From positions 62,001 through 126,000 of the forward strand of contig CAVVUF010000003.1 of assembly GCA_963751425.1 (NCBI GenBank): a DNA stretch of 64,000 bases, written 5' to 3'. Positions 46,010 through 55,344 of the stretch are shown here, piece after piece. The stretch is from CAVVUF01 sp963751425 (lineage in GTDB: Bacteria > Chloroflexota > Anaerolineae > Anaerolineales > UBA4823). The stretch's first letter is position 1; every line of letters starts with the position of its first letter. Under the pieces are notes generated by a model. It ran no database searches, was not told where the DNA came from, and saw only the letters and a list, made by a program, of their open reading frames with translations. The position numbers were made by a program, and so were the translations under genes.

Positions 46010-47207
46010 ATGTCACTGGATTTTCAACAGGTTCAAGATCAGGTCCGCCAGCTCGGAGAAACCGCCCTGGAACGCCAGCGCGACCTGGATAAAAAGCGAG
46101 AGCTCGCAGATCAGCTCCTGGAAAAGTTTGCCCGGCAGTTCGATTTCCTCCAGCAAAGGGTCGAACAAGCCGCGCACAACGACCCAACCTTGCGCTGTGC
46201 CCTGCCGCTCAGCCCTGAAGTCGCCCCTCCCGAAGCCCTGAACTCGGCTTACCCCACCCCAGCGCTGCCGCGTAAAGCGACCATCCTGGCCGCGGACGGC
46301 TCGCAGATCTCCCCGGACCGCCACGCCGAGGTGCAGTACTGCCTGATCAACGTTGGAACCATCCAGATGAAATCTTAATTCCGCCGAGCCGCCCAGGCCG
46401 ATCATCTTCAGCAAGCTGCTCTACAACCAGGAGCTGTTCACCACGCATGGCATGATCACGGATGCCACCCTGGCGCTGATGCGCGATACCAACGAGCGCA
46501 CCAAGCTGGCTGACCTGGCTGAAAACCTGGATAAACCGGTGATCACCTTCACCGATGGACAGATGGAGCTGATGGTTTCTGCCGGGGAAGAATCGACAAC
46601 CGGCTTCCAGAAATTCCTGGAGGAGTACCGGCTGGCCCTAAGGCGGCTGCATCAGCAGGGCGTGATCGTCTCGGGCTACCTGGAAAAACCTTTTTCCAGC
46701 CCGCTCGCCCGCCTGCTGGAAGTGGCCAGCGCGTCGGATGATGATTTAGCAAAGATCGGGGAGCATCACCCTCTCCAGGGAGTAATGGACTTCGAGATCT
46801 TCTCTGAGCTTTTAAAACCCGGTGAAAGGTCAGCGATCTTTTCCCTGCGCTCCCCATCGGCCAAGTTCTATAAAGATGAGCTGGCGCTGCATTTCTTCTA
46901 CCTGAACGTAGGCCGTCCTGGGCGGCATTGGGTGGCGCGCATCGACATACCCGCCTGGGTGGCACGCGACGCGGACCAGGTGGATGTGCTGCAGGCGGTG
47001 CTGATCGACCAGTGCAGGATCATGGGCGGACGCTTTTATCCTTATCTCTTGCACCGCGCCCATGAGACGGCGGTGGTCACTTTCGAAGACAAAGAGCAGG
47101 TCACACAGATGATCGTCCTGGAGCTGCGCCGCAGGGGCGCCGCGGTGGGCGAGCGCTCTCAGAAACAGGAAGCCAAAGAAACGGCAGGAAGGACACGCTA
47201 CAAATGA
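46010..47207 (+). CDS. nurA: NurA-domain 5'-3' nuclease, frameshifted
   Basis: Start MSLDFQQVQDQVRQLGETAL, then a coiled region and the NurA metal motif ILAADGSQISPDRHAEV. The frame stops at 46378. Removing one A from the run at 46370-46372 gives IQMNLNSAEPPRPIIFSKLL, which continues into MITDATLALMRDTNERTKLADLA, ITFTDGQMELMV, DEL-rich FYKDELALHFFYLNVGRP and IDQCRIMGGRFYPYLLHRAHE, all NurA-like; about 398 residues. NurA resects DNA ends with the HerA motor. The stop overlaps the next start by ATGA, and HerA follows, supporting the pairing. Confidence 0.85.
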
Positions 47208-47821
47208 CAGCCAACCGTACAAGAATTGAGATCGGGCGCCTGCTGCGCGCCGGTACAGCCGGGTTTGTGGTCGGCTGCCGGGTGTCGCAGGTCGAGGCGC
47301 CTTCCTTCGGGGCTTTGGTCAGCGTGCCCCAAAACGCCGGATACGAGATTTTTGGCCTGGTACATGATATCCATATCGACGATGACGGCCTGGTGCGCCA
47401 GCTGGTCACTGCCGAGGGCGTGCAGGAAGGCGTGATCGCCGATAACCGGGTCAACCGCAATGTGCCGCTGGAGATCAGTGTGCTGGCAGTGGGCTACAAG
47501 CAAGCTGGTGAGATATTCCACCTGCTGCCGCCGCGCCCTCCATTGAGCCTCGACCAGATCTTCCTGTGCGGTGAGAGCGAAATCTGCCAGTTTACCAGCG
47601 CCGGGCGGTTTGGCTACTTCCGGCATGTGCTGCGTGCGCAGGAGCTGCCGGTCGGCGAGCTGCTGGCTGCCCACATCCAGCAGGCGCAGGCAGCCCACCA
47701 ACAGGCCGGTGATAAGACCTGGACCGCCGCTGCCATGCAGGAATTGATCACCTTGCTGCGGGATGACTATCCCACGCTGATGGCCGTCTTGAGCGCTTTA
47801 CGAGACGTAATCAAAGAATAG
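47204..47821 (+). CDS. HAS-barrel-type accessory protein between NurA and HerA
   Basis: 205 residues. The start codon lies in the nurA stop (ATGA). The N-terminal half is a small beta-barrel pattern (IGRLLRAGTAGFVVGCRVSQ, GALVSVPQNAGYEIFGLVHDI, LEISVLAVGYKQAGEIFHLL) like the HAS barrel at the start of HerA itself. The C-terminal half is helical (AAHIQQAQAAHQQ, ELITLLRDDYPTLMAVLSALRD). It probably helps the HerA hexamer or its contact with NurA. I infer this from position and fold pattern only. Confidence 0.7.
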   Translation: MTANRTRIEIGRLLRAGTAGFVVGCRVSQVEAPSFGALVSVPQNAGYEIFGLVHDIHIDDDGLVRQLVTAEGVQEGVIADNRVNRNVPLEISVLAVGYKQAGEIFHLLPPRPPLSLDQIFLCGESEICQFTSAGRFGYFRHVLRAQELPVGELLAAHIQQAQAAHQQAGDKTWTAAAMQELITLLRDDYPTLMAVLSALRDVIKE

Positions 47822-47829
47822 GGGAGCTT

Positions 47830-49540
47830 ATGGATGACATGAATAAAGCGATCGGTTATGTGGTGGGTGGGGGCCTGAAAGAAAACCTGCGCGTGCGGCT
47901 GTCGATCCCGGCGAACCAGGTGCAGGAAGGCGGGTTTGTGGTGGTCGAGAGCGGGAACTGGCTCTTCTACGGGCTGGTGACCGACCTGCAGCTGGGCGCT
48001 ACCGACCCGCGCTTTGCGGACGAGCAAAGCGAGACGCGCTTTCCGCCCCAGCTTGCCTCCTTGCTGCACGGGCAAACGCTGTACACCAACCTGGAAGTGC
48101 TGCCAGCCCTGATGCTCGACAAAGGACCGGAATTCGGCACAGCCAGACTATACAAAATGGCGTGCAGAGATCGATCGGGGCGAGCGGCCCGAGCCGCGCC
48201 CCATGCCGGTCAAGACCATCCCGCCTCACCATGCCAAGGTGCGCTACGCCAGCGCCGGCGACATCGCCGAGATCTTTGGCAAGGTGGAAGACGAGCGCAA
48301 CTTTGTCATCGGCTACACGCGCGAGCAAGGACACCCGGTCTGCCTGGACCTGGAGAAGTTCGTGCAGCGTTCTTCGGGCGTCTTCGGCGCCACTGGCACC
48401 GGCAAATCCTTCCTGACCCGCATCGTGCTGGCCGGGCTGATCCAGCACAACCGCTCTTCGATCCTGGTCTTCGACATGCACAGTGAGTACGGCGTGGATG
48501 ACACCTCTTCCGACACCGGAGAACGCGTGACCGGGCTGAAGGCGAAATTTTCCAGCCGGGTGCGCCTGGTGGGGCTGGGGCAGGGTGCGCAAATCCGCGG
48601 GCAGACGCCCGATTTCAACCTGGAAATTGCCATGAAAGATATTCAGCCTGCCGACGTTGAGCTGTTGACGAGTGAGCTGAACCTGAAGGAAACCACCCCC
48701 ACTACCCTGGATGCCCTGGTGAATGAGTTCGGGCAAGAGGGCTGGTTCAGCGCCTTCCGTGAAATGAAGGCCGGGGCAGTGATCGAGAGCGAGGACGGCA
48801 AGAAAATCCCCGCCCCCGGCAGCGTGGCGGCCTGGGCAAACCGGGCCGGGATCAATGTCTTTGCCGCCGAAGGCTTGCACTCCAAGCTGGGTCGCCTCTT
48901 CCGCCTGCCCTATGTGGTGGAAAAACCGGCTGCCGATTCGGTCGGCGAGATCATCAAAGCCCTGGAAGCCGGTCAGCATGTGGTCCTATCCTTCGGCGAC
49001 TATGAGAGCGACCTGGATTACCTGCTGGTCAGCAACCTGCTCACCCGGCGCATCCGCGAGACCTGGGAGAAGCGCACCAACCGCTTCCGCACCCACGGCG
49101 AGAAAGAACCGCGCCAGCTCGTGATCGTGCTCGAGGAAGCCCATAAGCTGCTCAACCGCGAGATGGCTGGGCAGACCACCTTCAGCACCATCGCTCGCGA
49201 GATGCGCAAGTACTATGTGACCCTGCTGATCATCGACCAGCGTCCCTCGCAAATCTACGATGAGGTCATGTCACAGCTCGGCACGCGCATCTCAGGCTGG
49301 CTGGGAGATGAGGAAGATATCCGCTCGGTGCTCTCGGGCCTGGCTGGGCGGGAGGCGCTGCGCGGCATGCTGGCGCGCCTGCAGCCCAAGGAAGAGGTGC
49401 TCCTGCTGGGCTGGGGGGTGCCCATGCCGCTGCCGGTGCGCTCGCGGCGGTATGATAAGCTCTTTTGGGAGGAGCTGTTGGGTGCTGCGGGCAGCTCTAA
49501 AAGAAGCGTGGAACAAAATTTGAAGGAATTGGGGTTCTGA
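47830..49540 (+). CDS. herA: HerA hexameric ATPase/translocase, frameshifted
   Basis: N-terminal HAS barrel (IGYVVGGGLKENLRVRLSI, VVVESGNWLFYGLVTDLQLG), then a break near 48140 (two bases appear missing after EFGT) after which QPDYTKWRAEIDRGERPEPR and PPHHAKVRYASAGDIAEIFG follow. The ATPase core is intact: Walker A GVFGATGTGKSFLTRIV, LVFDMHSEYG, Walker B RQLVIVLEEAHKLLN, and the arginine-finger region ISGWLGDEEDIRSV. About 570 residues. HerA hexamers move DNA and drive NurA. Both partners and the accessory protein sit in one operon. This set is standard in archaea and patchy in bacteria. Confidence 0.87.
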
Positions 49541-49556
49541 CCTATTTTGGTATAAT
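49529..49556 (+). promoter_or_regulatory. Promoter of the ferritin gene
   Basis: TTGGGG (49529-49534) and a perfect TATAAT (49551-49556), 16 bases apart. The small inverted repeat TAACC/GGTTA at 49568-49582 in the leader could be a regulatory hairpin; no Fur box is evident. Confidence 0.5.
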
Positions 49557-49633
49557 TCAGACAACTGTAACCTTTTCGGTTAAAATTCATCTAAATTACT
49601 AGACAATATATTTACCAAGGAGAAAAAAACCTT

Positions 49634-50131
49634 ATGTTATCGAAAGCCATGCAAGACGCGATCAACGAACAGATCAAGAACGAGCTGTATTCGGCCTATC
49701 TTTACCTGGCCATGGCCAATCATTACGAAGAGAAGAACCTGGGCGGTTTCGCCAACTGGCTGAAAGTCCAGTTCCAGGAAGAGCAAGGCCATGCCCTTAA
49801 GTTTATGGCGTATATCCAGGAGCGCGGCGGGAAGGTGGTTTTGAAAGCCATTGACCAGCCCCCCTCCAGCTTCGGCACGAATATGGAAGTCTTCCAACAG
49901 GTGCTCGAGCACGAAAAGAAAGTCACCGGTTGGATCTACAAGCTCTATGAGCTGGCGCTGAAGGAAAACGATTACCCCACCCAGCTCATGCTGCAGTGGT
50001 TCATCACTGAGCAGGTTGAAGAGGAAAAGAATGCCAGCGACATTATCGCATCCCTCGGAATGATCGAAGCTCACGATACGGCTGTCTTGATGCTCGATCA
50101 CGACCTGGGCCACCGCAAAGCCGGCGGTTAA
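49634..50131 (+). CDS. ftnA: Ferritin
   Basis: 165 residues of the bacterial non-haem ferritin type: NELYSAYLYLAMANHYEE, GGFANWLKVQFQEEQGHALK (ferroxidase Glu and His), VLEHEKKVTGWIYKLYELAL and LQWFITEQVEEEKNASDII. The family forms a 24-mer that stores iron as ferrihydrite in the cytoplasm. AAGGAGAAA precedes the ATG. It stands alone between its own promoter and a terminator. Confidence 0.95.
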   Translation: MLSKAMQDAINEQIKNELYSAYLYLAMANHYEEKNLGGFANWLKVQFQEEQGHALKFMAYIQERGGKVVLKAIDQPPSSFGTNMEVFQQVLEHEKKVTGWIYKLYELALKENDYPTQLMLQWFITEQVEEEKNASDIIASLGMIEAHDTAVLMLDHDLGHRKAGG

Positions 50132-50155
50132 TTCAAAAACCTTACGTATACTACT

Positions 50156-50192
50156 TACCTGGCAGTATAATGCTGCCAGGTATTTTTTATTT
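50156..50192 (+). terminator. Terminator of the ferritin gene
   Basis: TACCTGGCAG and CTGCCAGGTA around a 7-base loop, followed by TTTTTTATTTT. Confidence 0.9.
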
Positions 50193-50232
50193 TGTACATA
50201 ACTGAAAGCATCCATCGAAGGGACCGTGCAGC

Positions 50233-51046
50233 ATGGAATTAGGAAAACCGATTGCCTATGGACGGACGGCTGAAATCTATGCCTGGAAAGAAGGCCAGGT
50301 GCTCAAGCTCTTTCATGAGTGGTTCCCTGCTTCTGCAATCGAGTATGAAGCCCAGGTCGCAAAGGCTGTGTACGCTTCTGGCATCCCGGCGCCAAAACCC
50401 GGCGAGCTTATCACGCTGGCAGGGCGCCAGGGATTGGTCTACGAACGCCTGGATGGCCTCACCATGCTGCATATCTTTCAAAAAAAGCCCTGGCGAGTCA
50501 CCGCCCTGGCGCGGCAGTTCGCTGAGCTGCAGGTTGAGATGCACGCCATCTCCACACACGAACCCAATTCGCAGCGCGAGCGCTTGCAGAATAAGATCAA
50601 GGAAGCCAAGCCGCTTTCCGAAAGTTTGAAGCAAGCCGCCCTGCAGGCCCTGGCTGCCCTGCCGGGTGGTGAACAACTGTGCCATGGAGACTTCCACCCC
50701 GATAACATTATCATGACCGCCAAAGGTCCGGTGGTGATCGATTGGATCGACGTCACCAGCGGGCACCCGCTGGGAGATTTTGCCCGGACTGCGAGTTTTA
50801 ATCCGCTTTGGCGCCGCGCCTCCAGCCAGCCCCCTGGGATTGGTAGTGCGCTGGGGGCGAAGTGCCTTCTATAATGCTTACCGGCGGCGCTATTTCGAGC
50901 TGGCGAAGCTTAACCCCGCGGATTTGGAGGCCTGGATCCCAGTTGTCGCCGCGGCGCGGCTGAGCGAAGGGATCTTGTCAGAAGAAAAAACACTCATTTC
51001 TATGGTCCAAAAGGCTTTTACCCCCCTCTCAGGAGAAAATTCATGA
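50233..51046 (+). CDS. Aminoglycoside-phosphotransferase-like (APH) kinase, frameshifted
   Basis: Reads MELGKPIAYGRTAEIYAWKE through the catalytic HGDFHPDNII (151-158) and metal-binding VIDWIDVTSGHPLGDFARTA (Asp170). Near 50794 one extra A (GCGAGTTTT) shifts the frame; removing it gives AVLIRFGAAPPASPLG and the C-terminal helical end (YRRRYFELAKLNPADLEAW). About 270 residues. APH-type kinases act on small molecules (choline, sugars, drugs). The GHPLGD ending is shared with a group of uncharacterised members, so no resistance role is implied. The stop overlaps the NUDIX start by ATGA. Confidence 0.83.
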
Positions 51047-51504
51047 AGCTGGCCACCCTCGCCTACCTACGCCGCGCTGGAAAAACCCTCATGGTGCACC
51101 GCAACAAGAAAGCGAACGATATGCATCAAGGGCGCTGGAACGGGCTCGGAGGTAAATTCGAGACGGGAGAGACCCCCGAAGAGTGCGTGATCCGCGAGGT
51201 CCGCGAAGAATTAGGCCTGGTTGTCCACAACCCAATCTTGAAAGGCTTCCTGACCTTCCCGGGCTTCTCGAATGATGAAGACTGGTATGCCTTTGTTTTT
51301 GTGGTCAATGAATTCGAAGGAGAGCTGATTGAGTTGCCCGAAGGGGACTTGCACTGGATCGATGATCATGAATTGCCGAACCTCTTTCTGTGGGAAGGTG
51401 ATTTGATCTTCTTACCCTGGCTGGACCAGCCCGGGTTCTTCTCAGGAAAATTTACCTACCGTGACAATAAACTCGTCAGTCACTCGGCGGTTTTTCATGG
51501 GTGA
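51043..51504 (+). CDS. NUDIX hydrolase (MutT-like, 8-oxo-dGTP diphosphatase type)
   Basis: 153 residues. The Nudix box runs from Gly36: GGKFETGETPEECVIREV with the REELG end. YLRRAGKTLMVHRNKKANDMHQGRWNGL before it resembles MutT-like 8-oxo-dGTP diphosphatases, and DEDWYAFVFVVNEFEGEL and DLHWIDDHELPNLFLWEGD match the same group. It would remove oxidised or modified nucleotides. The start overlaps the APH stop by ATGA and its end overlaps the YcaQ-like start by 8 bases, so the three are one operon. Confidence 0.9.
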   Translation: MKLATLAYLRRAGKTLMVHRNKKANDMHQGRWNGLGGKFETGETPEECVIREVREELGLVVHNPILKGFLTFPGFSNDEDWYAFVFVVNEFEGELIELPEGDLHWIDDHELPNLFLWEGDLIFLPWLDQPGFFSGKFTYRDNKLVSHSAVFHG

Positions 51505-52750
51505 GGCCGCCTCGGTCTATCCGCTTTCGGCTGTGCAATCGGTAGTGCTGCATGCGCAGGGTCTGGCAGCTCCGCCTCGGCAGACGCCTCTTTCCATGCA
51601 GGAAGCCATTTATAACCAGGTGGAGCAGCTCGGCTGCGTCCAGATCGACACCTTGCAGATGGTGCACCGCTCGCAGTACCTGGCATTGTGGAGCCGCCTG
51701 GGCAGCTATGCTGCCCGAGATTTTGACCGGCTGGTCTATGAACCGCAGGAACGCCGCTTGTTTGAGTATTGGGCGCACGCTGCTTCGATCATCCCTTTGA
51801 AAGCCTATCGCTACTACCTTCCAAGCATGCTCTTGCGCAAACAGGCAGTGGATACCTGGAATTTGCGCCAGCTTAGCCAGGGTGGAAACGAGGGATTGGT
51901 GCAGGCAGCTTACACCCGCATCCAGAACGAAGGCGCCCTGCGGGCTGCTGATTTCGAGAGACCAGAGGGCAAGGGCGGCACCTGGTGGGACTGGAAGCCT
52001 GCCAAGCGCGCCCTGGAGCACCTTTATGACACAGGCGAATTGATGATCGCCGGGCGTAAAAACTTTCAGCGCGTCTATGACCTGCGCGAGCGCGTCTTAC
52101 CTGGCTGGGTCGATCAGAGCCTCCCTTCACAGGATGAAGCAGACCGCTACTTTGTAGAGAAAGCCGCCCTGGCCTTGGGCATCTGCCGCCCAGAACAGCT
52201 GGCCACGTACTTTTACATGAAGCAGACTCCGGTGAAACCCATCCTGCAGTCCTTTCTTGCAGAGGGTGTGCTGAGGCCTGTTCGGGCACTGCTCGCAGAT
52301 GGGCGAGAGTATGAAATGCTCATCCACCAGCGCAATCTACCTTTTCTGGAACAGGCTGTCGATGGAGTGCTGTCTCCCGGTCACACCACCTTCCTCAGCC
52401 CTTTCGATAACCTGTTTTGGGCGCAAGGCCGCGACCTCCAGCTTTGGAATTTCCGCAAAGCCATCGAAGCCTATACCCCCGCCCCAAAGCGCGTGTACGG
52501 CTACTTCTGCCTGCCCATCTTGCACCGCCAGCGCCTGGTCGGGCGGTTTGATCCCAAGCTGGAGCGCAAGGAGCAGCGCCTGCGCCTCAAAGCCTTGTAC
52601 CTGGAACCCGGCCTCCAGCCTGAGGAAGAGCTGGTAGCCGGCGTTGCCAGCGCCATGCGCGACTTCCTGGCATTTCACCAGGCGCATGACCTGGTGATTG
52701 AGTGCAGCCAGCCCGAAGAATTTGGCGGGAAGCTGCTAGCCGCGTTATGA
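51497..52750 (+). CDS. YcaQ/AlkX-like winged-helix DNA glycosylase family protein
   Basis: Start MGEAASVYPLSAVQSVVLHAQGL at 51497, inside the NUDIX end; 417 residues. HTH_42 family pattern: IQVEQLG-like LGCVQIDTLQMVHRSQYLALWSRLG (the motif is QxQ-like but reads Q..H-R-S-Q), LFEYWAHAASIIPLKAY, GKGGTWWDWKPAKRALEHLY, PFDNLFWAQGRD and a final VGRFDPKLERKEQRL. E. coli YcaQ unhooks interstrand crosslinks and alkylated purines. The neighbouring NUDIX enzyme fits a genome-maintenance set. Confidence 0.82.
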   Translation: MGEAASVYPLSAVQSVVLHAQGLAAPPRQTPLSMQEAIYNQVEQLGCVQIDTLQMVHRSQYLALWSRLGSYAARDFDRLVYEPQERRLFEYWAHAASIIPLKAYRYYLPSMLLRKQAVDTWNLRQLSQGGNEGLVQAAYTRIQNEGALRAADFERPEGKGGTWWDWKPAKRALEHLYDTGELMIAGRKNFQRVYDLRERVLPGWVDQSLPSQDEADRYFVEKAALALGICRPEQLATYFYMKQTPVKPILQSFLAEGVLRPVRALLADGREYEMLIHQRNLPFLEQAVDGVLSPGHTTFLSPFDNLFWAQGRDLQLWNFRKAIEAYTPAPKRVYGYFCLPILHRQRLVGRFDPKLERKEQRLRLKALYLEPGLQPEEELVAGVASAMRDFLAFHQAHDLVIECSQPEEFGGKLLAAL

Positions 52751-52757
52751 CCCGTTT

Positions 52758-53129
52758 ATGCTGGCAAACTTTTCTTTCAGGCTGGCACGTTCACATTTCG
52801 GGCGGCGTTTGACCGCCCTGGTATTTACGAAAATGGATTTTCTAATCCCTGTTCAGCGCCTGCGCGATACCCCCAATTTGCTGGCTTTTCACCATCCCCA
52901 GCCGTCCTACCCGCTGCACATCCTGATCGTCCCCAAGCGCAGCCTTGCTGGTCTGCAGGATCTGTCACCGGAAGACCAGGGATTGCTTATCGAGATTTTT
53001 CAAACCGCGCAAAGCCTGGTGACCGAATTTAACCTCGACCAGGTTGGATACCGTCTGGTAATGAATGGGGGTAAGAACCAGGATATCCCTTTACTGCATT
53101 TTCATCTAATCTCAGATTCAAAATTATAA
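52758..53129 (+). CDS. HIT-domain protein with a changed histidine triad
   Basis: 123 residues: LLAFHHPQPSYPLHILIVPKRS then the triad region IPLLHFHLIS. In HIT hydrolases this reads His-x-His-x-His; here the first His is Leu while the two later ones remain. The middle one is normally the nucleophile. The stretch before residue 26 (SFRLARSHFGRRLTALVFTKM) is typical of a chloroflexal subgroup, so the ATG at 52758 is kept. It follows YcaQ by 7 bases. Likely a nucleotide-binding hydrolase. Confidence 0.78.
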   Translation: MLANFSFRLARSHFGRRLTALVFTKMDFLIPVQRLRDTPNLLAFHHPQPSYPLHILIVPKRSLAGLQDLSPEDQGLLIEIFQTAQSLVTEFNLDQVGYRLVMNGGKNQDIPLLHFHLISDSKL

Positions 53130-53261
53130 AGTTTTCACAGGGGATTGGTGGTCAACCTGGGAGCCGGGCCTGGCGTCTCATCGGGACGCTTTGACCACCT
53201 GCGCGAAGATGCTCTGTATTATGCTTTCCTGATCGACAGCTTGCACTTACAGAAAGCATGG

Positions 53262-53695
53262 CTAAGCTGAGACAAGCGCGGCGATCTCTTTATCGGCATT
53301 CAAGACCAGCAAGTGGAAGCGATCCGAAGGCGCCTCCAGGTTGTAATCTCGGATGCGCTGATTCAGAGAAAGGACTTTTTCACGGAAAGCGCTTAAACGC
53401 TGCTGCCACTGCAGCTCCACCTGCGCTGGAGTTATGTTTTGTGCGGCTGCCGACTGCCTCCATTCCCAGGCGCGCTTCAAATCTGCTCGCGCCTCTGCTA
53501 ACTCTTTTTCGATTTGCTGGCGGGTCTCGATCCAGGGCAAAGTAAAACCGCTGCTTTTCAGCATATGCTGGGCAAGCTCCCATGCAGGGTCAGCGAAAGG
53601 ATTTCATCCAGGTTAAGCGGTTTACCTTTCCCGGGCAAATCATCAAACTGGCCATCTTGCATGGCTTTCTTGATTGGATCGTCGATATCACTCAT
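53262..53695 (-). CDS. DUF1992 (DnaJ-homologue-28-like) protein, frameshifted
   Basis: Starting MSDIDDPIKKAMQDGQFDDLPGKGKPLNLDE (split as IKKAMQDGQFDDLPGKGKPL), the frame breaks at 53602-53604, where a three-A run on the minus strand should be four. One more A gives LDENPFADPAWELAQHMLKS, matching the family through ETRQQIEKELAEARADLKRAW and RFREKVLSLN-type helices (AFREKVLSLNQRIRDYNLEAP). About 144 residues. Function unknown; conserved short helical protein. It lies just downstream of the LysM gene on the same strand. Confidence 0.8.
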
Positions 53696-53696
53696 C

Positions 53697-54524
53697 TTAT
53701 GGCACCTGATAGCGCGCTTGCTCCTGACCTTTACCATCCCGCAGGATCAGAATTTCACCCGCCTGCCAGGCTGGTTCCGCCAATCCCCAATATAGATCCG
53801 TGGCGGAATCCAATCCTTTTGTCGAATGCAAAAAAACTGCCCCACCTTCAAATAAGTTCAGCCGAGGAAAAGTATAGACATGCCCACTCCCATCCTCAAT
53901 AAGCCAGCCCAATAAGCTTAGTTCACCCAGACCCTTTCGCGCAATCTTGATTTTTTCGTTCGCCAGGTCACCTGGAGCGGTGACACTTTCAATCACCGGC
54001 CTGGCAGGATTCCCGGAGGGCGAGGGGGTCGGAGTCAGGCTTGGGGTTGGCGTAACCGGCCTGGAAGTGCTGGTTGGCGCGGCTGTGGTTGGAGGTACTG
54101 GGGTGAAAGTTGGCAGAGGGCCGGTGGGGATAAACAATATCTCTCCGACAGAGATCAAATCAGGATCGCTCAAGCCATTTAACCTCAGGATGTCATCGAT
54201 GCTGGCATCGAAGCTCACGGCGATCTTGCTGAGCGTATCGCCGCTCTTGACCCGGTATTCGATAATTTGGGTCGGTTCAGGCGTCGTAAGAGTTCCCGCT
54301 TCCTGGGTTAGCTCAGGCATGGGTGTCTCAGTCAAGAGGGCTGCCAGCGGTGTACCTGCCTCAAAGGCAGCATTGAGGGTAGGATTCACAAACATGACCA
54401 CAGTGACCTGAGCGGTCGGTTCCGCCCGGTTCCGCTCCCAGAAATACAATACAGCCAGCGTGGTAGCTATCGCAATCACACTGTTTATCAGGATGATATA
54501 GAACAAACGCTTAAGGCGGTTCAT
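53697..54524 (-). CDS. LysM and lamin-tail-domain protein with membrane anchor
   Basis: Start at 54524 (MNRLKRLFYIILINSV); a TTG at 54533 is less likely. One hydrophobic segment (7-27) anchors it. A LysM domain (89-133: EYRVKSGDTLSKIAVSFD, LNGLSDPDLISVGEILFIP) binds peptidoglycan; a Pro/Thr-rich linker (138-172) follows, then a lamin-tail (LTD) domain (175-275: ARPVIESVTAPGDLANEKIK, GWLIEDGSGHVYTFP, ATDLYWGLAEPAWQAGEILI). The set suggests a cell-wall-associated surface protein in the periplasm-like space. Confidence 0.87.
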   Translation of the reverse strand: MNRLKRLFYIILINSVIAIATTLAVLYFWERNRAEPTAQVTVVMFVNPTLNAAFEAGTPLAALLTETPMPELTQEAGTLTTPEPTQIIEYRVKSGDTLSKIAVSFDASIDDILRLNGLSDPDLISVGEILFIPTGPLPTFTPVPPTTAAPTSTSRPVTPTPSLTPTPSPSGNPARPVIESVTAPGDLANEKIKIARKGLGELSLLGWLIEDGSGHVYTFPRLNLFEGGAVFLHSTKGLDSATDLYWGLAEPAWQAGEILILRDGKGQEQARYQVP

Positions 54525-54595
54525 TCCAGCCAAATCAATCCGCTTTCCAGATTTTTACCATCATAGCATAAACCAAAAGTTGGTACAATGGAAGT

Positions 54596-55096
54596 ATGCC
54601 GATTATCGTTGACGGACACAACCTGATCCCAAAGATCCCTGGCTTGGACCTTAGTGACGTGGATGATGAGATCAATTTGATTAAATTGTTGCAAGACTAT
54701 TGCCGTTTGCGCAGAGTGGAAATCGATTGCTATTTTGATAAAGCCCCACAAGGGCACCCGCGCCTGCAGCGTTATGGACAAGTGACCGCGAAATTTGCCC
54801 GACCTGGAAAAACAGCCGACGAAGAGATCAAAGAGCATTTAACACGATTAGGTCGTGGCGCCAGGGAATGGAGTGTGGTCAGCTCAGATGCCAGTATTCA
54901 GGCTGCCGCCCGCGCTGCCCGGGCGCGTATTATCCCTTCAGATGTATTCTCGCGTGAGATTAATGCCGTTTTACTTCAAGAAACTTCAGCGAAGGGTACT
55001 GCATCAGATGAAGTAGCCATGACTTCAGAAGAATTGGAAATGTGGCTGAAGGCATTTGGGGGAGATCAACCTGAGCAAAAGAGCACCCGTAAGTAA
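54596..55096 (+). CDS. NYN-domain RNase-like protein (YacP type)
   Basis: 166 residues: IIVDGHNLIPKIPGL (Asp6, Asn9), DCYFDKAPQGHPR, FARPGKTADEEIKEHL and WSVVSSDASIQAAARAARARI. These are the acidic residues of PIN-like NYN nucleases such as YacP/Rae1, which cut mRNA or rRNA precursors. The end (EELEMWLKAFGG) is the usual C-terminal helix. GGAAG precedes the ATG. It is transcribed away from the LysM gene. Confidence 0.88.
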   Translation: MPIIVDGHNLIPKIPGLDLSDVDDEINLIKLLQDYCRLRRVEIDCYFDKAPQGHPRLQRYGQVTAKFARPGKTADEEIKEHLTRLGRGAREWSVVSSDASIQAAARAARARIIPSDVFSREINAVLLQETSAKGTASDEVAMTSEELEMWLKAFGGDQPEQKSTRK

Positions 55097-55255
55097 AAAA
55101 AGATGTTAATCAGATTTTAATACTAATTGGATGAATTTGGTGTATATTAATCTTGACACCTGCCCTCCCTATTATTGGTATCACAGGTGTCTACCGCCGG
55201 ATAAACATTCAGCGTGTCCCCAACATGCTAAATTACCGGTGGCCCTCCTTAGATT

Positions 55256-55282
55256 GCCGGGCGTGTCCCCCCCACGCCCGGC
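55256..55282. repeat. 10-bp perfect hairpin in the intergenic region
   Basis: GCCGGGCGTG and CACGCCCGGC around TCCCCCC. It is GC-rich, without a following T-run; possibly a repeat or a terminator for the NYN gene. Confidence 0.45.
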
Positions 55283-55297
55283 ATCACTTTTAATAAA

Positions 55298-55325
55298 AAA
55301 CGCTGCGGATTTCTCCGCAGCGTTT
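55298..55325 (-). terminator. Terminator of the membrane-protein gene
   Basis: AAACGCTGCGGA and TCCGCAGCGTTT around TTTC; on the minus strand it continues as TTTTTTATTAAAAG, 20 bases past the stop at 55345. Confidence 0.85.
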
Positions 55326-55344
55326 CCATTGTTCAGCTCATTTT

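Noticed and set aside
53148..53270. 40-codon ORF (VVNLGAGPGVSSGRFDHLRE...) between the HIT and DUF1992 genes
   Set aside because: No ribosome site, no family resemblance I can name, and its end overlaps the convergent gene; may be a worn-out gene piece.
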